Shown here piece after piece: positions 1 to 6,446 of a DNA stretch of 14,894 nucleotides. Origin of the DNA: Burkholderiales bacterium (GTDB lineage Bacteria > Pseudomonadota > Gammaproteobacteria > Burkholderiales > SG8-39); NCBI GenBank assembly GCA_027457185.1, contig DAIDTN010000038.1, positions 1-14,894 of the forward strand, written 5' to 3'. The notes below the pieces were generated by a model that was not told where the DNA came from, did no database searches, and saw nothing but the letters and a program-made list of their open reading frames with translations. The translations under genes and the position numbers were made by a program. The number at the start of each line of letters is the position of its first letter. The first letter of the stretch is position 1.

Positions 1-783
1 GCCGGTATCGACGCCCACCACCGCACGCGCCCCGGCGAGCAGCCCGGCCATGCCGCGGATACCGAGCGCAGGCGGCACGACTGCCTTAGGCAGCGCACGC
101 GCGATGCGCTCGCTGCGGGCGCGTTCCCCGGCATCGCCCCAAGGCAGCATCAGGGTGTAACCCTGGCGCGCGAGTTCAGCGCCGAGCCGCTCCCACGCCG
201 GCTCGGGCCAAAGCTTGTCGGCGCCGCTGGTCGCATGCAGCAGCACGCAGTAAGGCTCGGGTGCCAGCGATGGTGCAGCCGCAGGCGCGGCGATGCCATA
301 GTCGAGCACAGCCGGCACCTCATAGCCCAGCGCCAGGGCGACGAGGCGCCGGTTGCGCACGACGGCGTGCAGATCGCGCGGCACCACGTGCTTGACATCG
401 TAGAACTTCGCCGCCAAGGGCTCGCGCGCACTGGCACCGGCATAGCCGTGGCGCGTGCCGGAGGCCGCGCGTGCCAGCAGCGCGCTCTTGATCAGACCCT
501 GGGTGTCGATGACACAGTCGTAACGCATCCCCGCCAGCGCATGGCGGAACTGGCCGAGCTCGCGCCAATGCGCAAGTTTGAGCACATCCTCGCGCCAGCG
601 CCGCAGCGCCACCGGAATCGCGCGGTGCACGCCCGGGTGCATGCCGACGACGTCGCAATACGCCTCCTCCACCACCCAGTCGATCCGGGCGCGCGGAAAG
701 CGCACGCGGATGTCGCTCACCACCGGCAGATTGTGCACCACGTCGCCGAGCGAAGAGGTTTTAATGAGCAGAATATTGGGCAT
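1..783 (-). CDS. waaC: Lipopolysaccharide heptosyltransferase I (WaaC), 3' end beyond window
   Basis: Transfers the first L-glycero-D-manno-heptose from ADP-heptose to Kdo2-lipid A on the cytoplasmic face of the inner membrane (GT9, GT-B fold). I translated the minus strand from ATG at 783; the frame stays open for all 261 codons to the window edge, so the C-terminal part is missing. The protein begins MPNILLIKTSSLGDVVHNLP, the standard GT9 N-terminus with the KTSSLGD loop, then DWVVEE and IPVALRRWR, which closely follow the E. coli WaaC layout. The visible part ends in VVGVDTG, the conserved start of the donor-binding motif. No clear Shine-Dalgarno sequence precedes the ATG. It is divergent from the GT2 gene starting at 853, which also looks like a core-sugar enzyme. 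Family call is firm; WaaC rather than WaaF rests on the similarity of the N-terminal region. Confidence 0.92.
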   Translation of the reverse strand, partial: MPNILLIKTSSLGDVVHNLPVVSDIRVRFPRARIDWVVEEAYCDVVGMHPGVHRAIPVALRRWREDVLKLAHWRELGQFRHALAGMRYDCVIDTQGLIKSALLARAASGTRHGYAGASAREPLAAKFYDVKHVVPRDLHAVVRNRRLVALALGYEVPAVLDYGIAAPAAAPSLAPEPYCVLLHATSGADKLWPEPAWERLGAELARQGYTLMLPWGDAGERARSERIARALPKAVVPPALGIRGMAGLLAGARAVVGVDTG

Positions 784-832
784 GGGGAGGCGCTGGACGC
801 GCTTTGTTAGAATGGGAACCCGCGCAAAATTA

Positions 833-838
833 ATTATA
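833..838 (-). promoter_or_regulatory. Candidate -10 element for waaC
   Basis: The minus strand carries a perfect TATAAT in the AT-rich divergent gap, placing a start point about 40 nt before the waaC ATG at 783. No recognisable -35 hexamer lies 16-18 bp upstream, a stretch that is GC-rich and overlaps the start of the divergent GT2 gene. The assignment rests on the -10 match and position only. Confidence 0.3.
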
Positions 839-852
839 AGGTATCCTGCCCC

Positions 853-1605
853 TTGCCCCGCCAGCCCTTTTCCGTCGTCATCATCACCAACAACGCTGCG
901 ACGCGGCTTGGCGCCTGCCTGGAGAGCGCATCATTTGCCGACGAGATCGTGGTAATCGACTCGGGCTCGACCGACGGCACGGCCGAACTCGCCGTCGAGC
1001 GCGGTGCACGCGTGGTACAGAAGGAGTGGCTCGGCTTTGGTCGGCAAAAGCAGTTCGCTGTCGCAACCGCACGCCACAACTGGGTGCTGTGCCGGGACGC
1101 CGACGAGCGCGTGAGCGGGCCCTTGCGCGCGAGCATTCTTGCCGCACTGGCCGCACCCGCAGCGCGGGCCTATGCCATGCCGCGCTGCAACCGCTTCATG
1201 GGCCGCTGGCTCAGGCATGGCGAGGGCTACCCGGACTGGAGCCTGCGCCTGTTCGACCGTCGGCATGCGCGCTGGAGCGACGACCCGGTGCACGAAAAGG
1301 TGCTCACCGAGGCGCCGCCGGCGCGCCTCCAAGGCGACCTGCTGCACGATTCGGCCGAGACTCTGGCTAGCTATCTGGACAAGCAGAACCGCTATACCAG
1401 CATGCAGGCAGATGCACTGTTCAAGGCGGGTAAGCACGCCGGCGTGGCGCAACTGCTGCTGTCGCCGGCGCTGCGTTTCGTCAAATTCTATTGCCTGCAC
1501 CTGGGATTTCTCGATGGAATTCCCGGTCTGGTGCATATCGCCATCGGTTGCTGCAACAGCTTTCTTAAGTACGCCAAGCTGATAGCCCTGCAGCGCAATA
1601 GGTAA
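853..1605 (+). CDS. Family 2 glycosyltransferase, WaaE/KdtX-like LPS core glucosyltransferase
   Basis: A 250-residue GT-A enzyme likely adding glucose (or a similar hexose) to the LPS inner core in the cytoplasm. It shows the nucleotide-binding DSGSTDGT (residues 36-43) and the metal-binding DADE (82-85). The C-terminal half has the pattern typical of the WaaE/KdtX group: HDSAETLASYLDKQNRYT, then FLDGIPGL and a hydrophobic membrane-associating end with FLKYAKL. The start is TTG at 853: the frame opens after a stop at 808 and contains no in-frame ATG or GTG near the beginning of the domain, and AAGG lies about 10 nt upstream. It is divergent from waaC and is followed after 3 nt by the flippase gene, so it probably leads the plus-strand operon. 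The donor and acceptor sugars cannot be read from the sequence. Confidence 0.88.
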   Translation: MPRQPFSVVIITNNAATRLGACLESASFADEIVVIDSGSTDGTAELAVERGARVVQKEWLGFGRQKQFAVATARHNWVLCRDADERVSGPLRASILAALAAPAARAYAMPRCNRFMGRWLRHGEGYPDWSLRLFDRRHARWSDDPVHEKVLTEAPPARLQGDLLHDSAETLASYLDKQNRYTSMQADALFKAGKHAGVAQLLLSPALRFVKFYCLHLGFLDGIPGLVHIAIGCCNSFLKYAKLIALQRNR

Positions 1606-1608
1606 GGA

Positions 1609-2910
1609 ATGCCGGACATCCGCGCATCGGACCGGGAACGTTTTCACCGCCTTTCCAAAGAGGGTTTGTGGATTGTCCTGGGCCAGACAGCGGCGGTACT
1701 TGGCTCGCTGGTAGGCGTCAGATTGCTTACGGAATTGCTAGCTCCAGCGGCCTATGGCGAGTTGGCACTGGGTCTGACAGTGGCCGCACTGGTCAATCAA
1801 ACGGTACTTGGGCCACTGGCCAATGGGGTAACCCGCTTCTATGCGCCGGCGCAAGAGCAGGGCGATCTCGGCGGCTATTTGAGCGCGGTTCGCCGCCTGA
1901 TGTTGGCGGCGACCGGATTCATTTTCCTCGTCATCCTGCTTACGCTCGCCGCGCTGCTGACCGCAGGGCGGACGTACTGGATAGCCATCGCTGTCGCAGC
2001 CCTCGTCTTTGCTACCCTCAGCGGCTACAACGCGATTCTTAACGGCATCCAGAATGCCGCCCGCCAGCGAGCCATCGTGGCTTTGCATCAGGGAATAGAA
2101 TCCTGGGTGCGGTTCTTGGTCGCCGCCGGCTTGCTGTTGTGGTTGGGCGCAAGCAGTGCGGTAGCGATGGCCGGCTATGCCATCGCCGTCGTATTGGTTC
2201 TGGGATCCCAGTATCTGTTTTTTCGCAAGACCGTGAATGAAAGCGGCGCCGCGGCGGACCCAAAACACTGGCAACGACAGGTCTGGAAGTATTCCTGGCC
2301 GATCTCGGTCTTTGGGATGTTTACCTGGGTACAGCTTGCATCCGATCGCTGGGCGCTCGAACTTTTCAAGACGACGCGAGAGGTGGGCACCTATGCGGCG
2401 CTATTCCAGCTGGGCTATTACCCAATGTCGATGGCTTCGACGATGGCGATGCAGTTCCTGGCCCCAATTTTCTATCAGCGGGCCGGCGATGCAAGCGACA
2501 GCCGACGCACGGCCGATGTGAATAGGCTGAGTTGGAAGTTGACCGGGTCTGCCTTGGGGGTGACGGGCGCGGCCTTTCTGCTAGCTCTGTCGTTTCATCG
2601 GCAGATATTTCACGTTCTTGTCGCCAGCGAATACGCGGCTGTGTCCCACCTGCTGCCATGGATGCTGCTTGCCGGCGGAATATTCGCAGCCGGCCAGACC
2701 ATTGCGCTTAATCTGATGAGCCAAATGAGAACGCAAACCATGATGGCGGCCAAGATCGTCACGGCGCTCGCGGGTGTGGCGCTCAACTTCGCCGGCGCGT
2801 ATTGGCTCGGCACCAGCGGCATTGTGATAGCAGCCGTTTTATTTTCCATTTTATATTTTACCTGGATGGCCGTGCTTTCGATGAGAGGCGCGCAGCAGTC
2901 GCTTCATTAA
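1609..2910 (+). CDS. Wzx-type oligosaccharide flippase (polysaccharide biosynthesis protein, MOP superfamily)
   Basis: A 433-residue polytopic inner-membrane protein with about a dozen hydrophobic segments spread over its length, the size and layout of Wzx/RfbX flippases that move undecaprenyl-linked oligosaccharides to the periplasmic side. The N-terminus has a short charged lead, then GLWIVLGQTAAVLGSLVGVR, the usual first helix with a glycine-rich stretch, and the conserved LLAPAAYGELAL loop. ATG at 1609 sits 3 nt after the stop of the GT2 gene, with AGGTAAGGA just before it, so the two are likely translationally coupled. The 3' part is visibly richer in A+T than the flanking LPS and pgl-like genes. 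Substrate is unknown; by context it is the oligosaccharide built by the downstream glycosyltransferases. No Wzy polymerase is seen nearby. Confidence 0.87.
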   Translation: MPDIRASDRERFHRLSKEGLWIVLGQTAAVLGSLVGVRLLTELLAPAAYGELALGLTVAALVNQTVLGPLANGVTRFYAPAQEQGDLGGYLSAVRRLMLAATGFIFLVILLTLAALLTAGRTYWIAIAVAALVFATLSGYNAILNGIQNAARQRAIVALHQGIESWVRFLVAAGLLLWLGASSAVAMAGYAIAVVLVLGSQYLFFRKTVNESGAAADPKHWQRQVWKYSWPISVFGMFTWVQLASDRWALELFKTTREVGTYAALFQLGYYPMSMASTMAMQFLAPIFYQRAGDASDSRRTADVNRLSWKLTGSALGVTGAAFLLALSFHRQIFHVLVASEYAAVSHLLPWMLLAGGIFAAGQTIALNLMSQMRTQTMMAAKIVTALAGVALNFAGAYWLGTSGIVIAAVLFSILYFTWMAVLSMRGAQQSLH

Positions 2911-2958
2911 TTGCGACGCGGGATTATAGAAGGTCGCGGGACTTTGAAAGGGATGCAG

Positions 2959-2988
2959 ATGCAGGCTAACAATGGCGCGGTGTCATGA
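2959..2988 (+). promoter_or_regulatory. Candidate coupled leader reading frame before the DUF268 gene
   Basis: The gene at 2985 has no good ribosome-binding site of its own. A short frame in another phase starts at ATG 2959 (or in-frame ATG 2953), with AAAGGG at 2947-2952. It reads MQANNGAVS and stops at TGA 2986-2988, overlapping the downstream ATG as ATGA. This is the geometry of translational coupling. Chance occurrence cannot be excluded. Confidence 0.3.
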
Positions 2989-3770
2989 ATTCTTGGGCGA
3001 AGCTATCCAGGACCTACTGGCTCCTCAGTGCGCAATTCGGCATTGACCCAAGAAAGATGCTGCGTTCGCTGCGCGGTCTGCCGCGATACGCGCGCGATTA
3101 TTTTCGCTTCCGTTCCGGCTATAGCGGGCGTCTTGAACTACTGCCCTGCCTGCACGACTGGTACGAGGAAGGCGGAACGACCAAACTCGAATACTTCTGG
3201 CAGGATTTGCTGGTGGCCAGGAGGATATTCGCGACCCAGCCGGATCGGCACGTGGATATCGGCTCCCGCGTGGATGGGTTTGTCGCCCACGTGGCCAGCT
3301 TTCGCGAGATCGAGGTATTCGATGTACGGCCAATTAGCACGCAAGTACCGGGCGTAACGTTCAAACAGGCCGATTTTATGCAGCCCGCGACAGGTATGAC
3401 GGACTATTGCGATTCTCTTTCCTGCCTGCATGCGCTTGAACACTTCGGCTTGGGACGCTATGGCGACCCGATCGATCCCAAAGGCTTTGAGCGCGGATTC
3501 GCGAATATGGCGGCATTGCTCAAGAAAGACGGCGTGTTTTACCTGTCCGTTCCGGTCGGAATCAGTCGCGTCGAATTCAATGGTCAACGTGTCCTGGATC
3601 CGCAAGCTATTATTAGGCTGGCCTTTGCCAATTCGCTCGAGCCGCGCGAGCTTAGGCTGATACGGCAGGGAGGCAAAGTCGAGGTGCTTGAACTGGATGA
3701 AGCGCGGCTTGCTGATCTGGCGAGTCAGCGCTATGCGCTAGGCCTGTTCACCTTTGTAAAGCGCCCGTGA
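2985..3770 (+). CDS. DUF268-family protein, possible sugar-modifying methyltransferase
   Basis: A 261-residue soluble protein whose core matches the DUF268 family, a group of unknown function often found in polysaccharide loci. The characteristic block is HVDIGSRVDGFVAHVASF (89-106), followed by an acidic strand end VFDVRP (111-116), the SLSCLHALEHFGLGRYGDPID stretch (144-164) and LLKKDGVFYLSVPVG (178-192). The order (glycine-containing loop, acidic strand, histidine-rich loop, LKxxG strand) resembles a Rossmann-fold class I SAM methyltransferase, but the classic GxGxG loop is replaced by DIGSRVDGF. Methyl transfer is therefore an inference. The start at ATG 2985 is the only in-frame candidate near the beginning; it overlaps the TGA of a tiny leader frame. 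It sits between the flippase and an FkbM methyltransferase gene, suggesting a role in decorating the glycan. Confidence 0.75.
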   Translation: MNSWAKLSRTYWLLSAQFGIDPRKMLRSLRGLPRYARDYFRFRSGYSGRLELLPCLHDWYEEGGTTKLEYFWQDLLVARRIFATQPDRHVDIGSRVDGFVAHVASFREIEVFDVRPISTQVPGVTFKQADFMQPATGMTDYCDSLSCLHALEHFGLGRYGDPIDPKGFERGFANMAALLKKDGVFYLSVPVGISRVEFNGQRVLDPQAIIRLAFANSLEPRELRLIRQGGKVEVLELDEARLADLASQRYALGLFTFVKRP

Positions 3771-3893
3771 ATACCAACTTCACGACTGATTCGAAACGGC
3801 GAAACAGCCCTTGGGTCGGGGGAAAATGATGGGAAATATCCCCTCGCCTTGTAATACGCTCGACGGGTTCTTGGGCATATTGGTGGAGTTGCC

Positions 3894-4652
3894 GTGGAAC
3901 GATTGAAGAAGCTGACGCAGGCGCTAGGGGATGTCGAATCCGGCTGGCCCAGGGTCGCCTCTTATTTGCGCAGGCGCGCAGGCATTTACTACCGTAAATC
4001 GTGGTCCCAGTGCGGCGAGGATCTGATCCTGCGTTACCTGTTCGACCTGTTGCAGATCGCACGCCCCAGCTATATCGACATCGGCGCGCATCATCCGTGG
4101 TATTACAACAATACCTATTTGTTTTATAGGCAGGGCGCCCGCGGCGTCAACGTCGAACCCGATCCGTCGTTGCATGCCGGCTTGCGCCGCGCGCGACGCG
4201 GCGATGTCAATCTCAACATGGGTATCGGGCCGCGCGAGGCCGAACTGGATTTTTATGTCATGTCCAGCCGCACCCTCAACACGTTCTCCGCCGTCGAAGC
4301 ACGCAAGTACGTTGAACAGCACGGACTGCATATCGTCGACACCCGGCGCATCAAGGTGCAAACGTTCGCGCATACGGTAGACACCCATTTGGGGCGCACG
4401 CCCGACCTGGTTTCACTGGATGTCGAAGGCTTGGAACTGGACATCCTGCACTCTATCGATTTTTCCAGGCACCGCCCGCATGTGTTCTGCGTCGAGACGC
4501 TCAGTTACGCCGGAACCGATGGCGGCGGCGTCAAGAATTCGGAGATTCACGCCCTGATGCTTGAAAACGGATACACGCTGTATGCCGACACTTACATCAA
4601 TTCCATTTACGTTGCAGCGACCAGCTGGCGCGCCCTAGTAACCAAGCAATGA
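3894..4652 (+). CDS. FkbM-family methyltransferase
   Basis: A 252-residue SAM-dependent methyltransferase of the FkbM family, which methylates hydroxyl groups of sugars or other natural products. SAM-binding motif I is seen as YIDIGAHHP (60-68), the acidic strand end as NVEPDP (86-91), and the family-specific strand as SLDVEGLELDIL (174-185). The preceding SQCGEDLIL (38-46) is also typical of FkbM proteins. The start is GTG at 3894 with a GGAG ribosome-binding site 5 nt upstream. The 123-nt gap before it holds no convincing gene, only a 26-codon frame overlapping the start. Likely target is a hydroxyl on the operon's oligosaccharide; the position methylated is unknown. Confidence 0.85.
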   Translation: MERLKKLTQALGDVESGWPRVASYLRRRAGIYYRKSWSQCGEDLILRYLFDLLQIARPSYIDIGAHHPWYYNNTYLFYRQGARGVNVEPDPSLHAGLRRARRGDVNLNMGIGPREAELDFYVMSSRTLNTFSAVEARKYVEQHGLHIVDTRRIKVQTFAHTVDTHLGRTPDLVSLDVEGLELDILHSIDFSRHRPHVFCVETLSYAGTDGGGVKNSEIHALMLENGYTLYADTYINSIYVAATSWRALVTKQ

Positions 4653-4701
4653 ACCTGTTGCCAGCCCTGATGATCACACGCAACCGTCCCGCCGGGATGC
4701 G

Positions 4702-5478
4702 ATGCTTACCGAATTGCATCATTGTCTCCTTGCAAAGGATCGCTCGGTGGCGTTGAAATCCTGGCTCAAGGCTAACCCTCTGTTTGCATTCAACCTGGTC
4801 AATCGCGACCGCTGGGTGGCCGAGCAGGCGGCGAGCCTCGCGGCGGGTGCGCGAGTGCTCGATATGGGTGCGGGTTCCTGCCCATACCGCCCGCTGTTTG
4901 CGCACTGCCGCTACGAAACCCAGGATTTCGCCGGCCTAGGCAACGATCAGCTACGTCACGGTAGCTACGGCCAGATCGACTACCGTTGCGACATCGCCAG
5001 CGTTCCGGTCGCGGATGGGACGTTCGACGCAATCCTGTGCACCGAGGAGCTGGAACATGTGCGCGAACCGGTTACGGCGGTGCGCGAGATGGCGCGCATC
5101 CTCAGGCCGGGGGGCCGCCTAATGCTGACCGCCCCCTTGGGTTCCGGCATCCACCAGGAGCCTTACCACTATTACGGCGGTTACACGCCCTATTGGTACC
5201 GCGATTGTCTCGGCGAGGCGGGATTTTCGCAAATCAGGGTGCAGGCGAATGCCGGTTCCTTCCGCTTCTTCGCCCAGGAAGCTATTCGCTTCATTCAGAC
5301 CACGCGCCCCTTCAAACTAGGCATGCCGTTGCCGCTGGAGTTGCTGTGGCTGCCATTGTGGGTACTGCTCGCCCCCTTGCTCGCGGTCGCGATTCCCCTG
5401 GCTTGTCGTTATCTGGACCGATTCGATCGGGAACAGCGCTTCACCGTCGGCTACCACGTTACCGCAATCAAAGGCTAA
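4702..5478 (+). CDS. Class I SAM-dependent methyltransferase with C-terminal hydrophobic segment
   Basis: A 258-residue protein with a Methyltransf_11-type core: motif I VLDMGAGSCPYRPLF (52-66), the acidic position in CDIASVPVADGTFDAI (96-111), motif IV/V region CTEELEHV (113-120), and ILRPGGRLMLTAP (133-145). After the domain a strongly hydrophobic stretch (about 208-235, rich in Leu, Pro and Val) looks like a membrane anchor or hairpin, followed by a short charged tail. That would place the enzyme at the inner membrane, where lipid-linked sugars are assembled. The ATG at 4702 has only a weak GGGA upstream. It is the third methyltransferase-like gene in a row. Substrate unknown; an O- or N-methylation of the glycan is the simplest reading. 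Confidence 0.8.
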   Translation: MLTELHHCLLAKDRSVALKSWLKANPLFAFNLVNRDRWVAEQAASLAAGARVLDMGAGSCPYRPLFAHCRYETQDFAGLGNDQLRHGSYGQIDYRCDIASVPVADGTFDAILCTEELEHVREPVTAVREMARILRPGGRLMLTAPLGSGIHQEPYHYYGGYTPYWYRDCLGEAGFSQIRVQANAGSFRFFAQEAIRFIQTTRPFKLGMPLPLELLWLPLWVLLAPLLAVAIPLACRYLDRFDREQRFTVGYHVTAIKG

Positions 5479-5489
5479 AGGCGTTCGCG

Positions 5490-5525
5490 ATGACTGACTT
5501 GCGTAGTTTTGGCGATCACGACTGA
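5490..5525 (+). promoter_or_regulatory. Candidate coupled leader reading frame before the fucosyltransferase gene
   Basis: ATG 5490 has AAAGG at 5477-5481, 8 nt upstream, a good ribosome-binding site. The frame reads MTDLRSFGDHD and stops at TGA 5523-5525, overlapping the fucosyltransferase ATG (5525) as TGATG. The fucosyltransferase start itself lacks a clear Shine-Dalgarno sequence, so this leader could deliver ribosomes to it. Confidence 0.33.
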
Positions 5526-6409
5526 TGGTTATTGTTCGTTTGACCGGGGGTCTGGGAAACCAGATGTTCCAGTACGCTGCGGGACGGGCTTTGGCGGACC
5601 GACTGGGCACGGAATTGCTACTCGATACGCGTGCGTTCGCGCATGTGCTTGCGCGCCAGGCTTACACCCGCCGCGCATATGCGCTTTCGCCGTTCAAGCT
5701 GCGGGCCAGGCTGGCGACCCCGGCGGACCTAAAGAACTGGCCGGTGTGGGTGGTAGAAATCGGGATGCGGCTGCGGATCATTCGACCGCTGTTTCGCCGC
5801 TGGCATTTTGAGGACGCGATCACCTATGACCCGAGGGTGCGCACACTGCAGGAGCCGGTTTGCCTGGTTGGCTACTGGCAGTCCGAGCGCTATTTCATCG
5901 ACAGCGCCGACAGGATACGTGCCGATTTTGCACTGCTGCAACCATTGAGTGACGCGAATGCGCGGCTGCTTGAAACGGCGCGCTCGGCGAGCAGCGTGGG
6001 CCTGCACGTGCGCCGTGGTGATTTTGTAAGCCTGCCTGACGCCGCGCAAGTACACGGCCAGTGCTCCATCGATTACTATCGGCGCGCGATCAGCCTAGTC
6101 AGGAACCGTTGCCCGGAATGCCGTTTCCTGGTTTTCTCCGACGATCCTGAATGGGCCCGTACCGAGCTGCCGTTGGATTCATCCGCGGTATTCGTGGCTG
6201 GGAACGAACTACGACCGGAGCAGGACCTGACGTTGATGAGCGCATGCAAGCACCAAATCATTGCCAATAGCAGTTTCAGTTGGTGGGCGGGCTGGCTGGG
6301 ATACAGCCCGGAACAAATCGTCATCGCGCCTTCTCCCTGGTATGCGAGTCCGAAACGGGATGCCCGCGATCTCGCCATCCCCCGCTGGCAGTACATCAGT
6401 CGCCTCTGA
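5525..6409 (+). CDS. Alpha-1,2-fucosyltransferase (glycosyltransferase family 11)
   Basis: A 294-residue GT11 enzyme that transfers L-fucose from GDP-fucose, usually in alpha-1,2 linkage to galactose or a related residue. Diagnostic motifs are all present: the N-terminal GGLGNQMFQYAAGRALA (8-24), the GDP-fucose-binding HVRRGDF (161-167, the HxRRxD motif of alpha-1,2/alpha-1,6 fucosyltransferases), FSDDPEW (204-210), and the conserved C-terminal block DLTLMSACKHQIIANSSFSW with WAGWL after it (234-258). The length fits bacterial members. No gmd or fcl genes for GDP-fucose synthesis are in this window, so the donor must be supplied from elsewhere, or the enzyme uses another GDP-deoxyhexose. The acceptor sugar cannot be told from the sequence. 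Confidence 0.9.
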   Translation: MVIVRLTGGLGNQMFQYAAGRALADRLGTELLLDTRAFAHVLARQAYTRRAYALSPFKLRARLATPADLKNWPVWVVEIGMRLRIIRPLFRRWHFEDAITYDPRVRTLQEPVCLVGYWQSERYFIDSADRIRADFALLQPLSDANARLLETARSASSVGLHVRRGDFVSLPDAAQVHGQCSIDYYRRAISLVRNRCPECRFLVFSDDPEWARTELPLDSSAVFVAGNELRPEQDLTLMSACKHQIIANSSFSWWAGWLGYSPEQIVIAPSPWYASPKRDARDLAIPRWQYISRL

Positions 6410-6446
6410 TTGGAAGCCATCCTGGATTCTGTTTGGATAAGCCGGC

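Noticed and set aside
235..810. Plus-strand open frame of 191 codons opposite waaC
   Set aside because: The minus-strand frame gives a clear WaaC sequence through the whole stretch; the plus-strand product is Arg/His-rich and resembles no protein family, as expected of an antisense shadow in GC-rich DNA.
804..840. Plus-strand promoter for the operon in the divergent gap (TTGTTA followed by AT-rich sequence)
   Set aside because: No -10 hexamer of acceptable match falls 16-18 bp after TTGTTA; the AT-rich sequence scores better as a -10 on the other strand.
2911..2941. Possible terminator or repeat after the flippase gene (GCGAC...GTCGC and CGCGGGA twice)
   Set aside because: The stem is only 5 bp with a 15-nt loop and no T-run, and a 7-bp direct repeat is expected by chance in such DNA.
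3831..3842. GGGAAATATCCC hairpin in the gap before the FkbM gene
   Set aside because: Four-base-pair stem without a T-run; too weak to call a terminator or operator.
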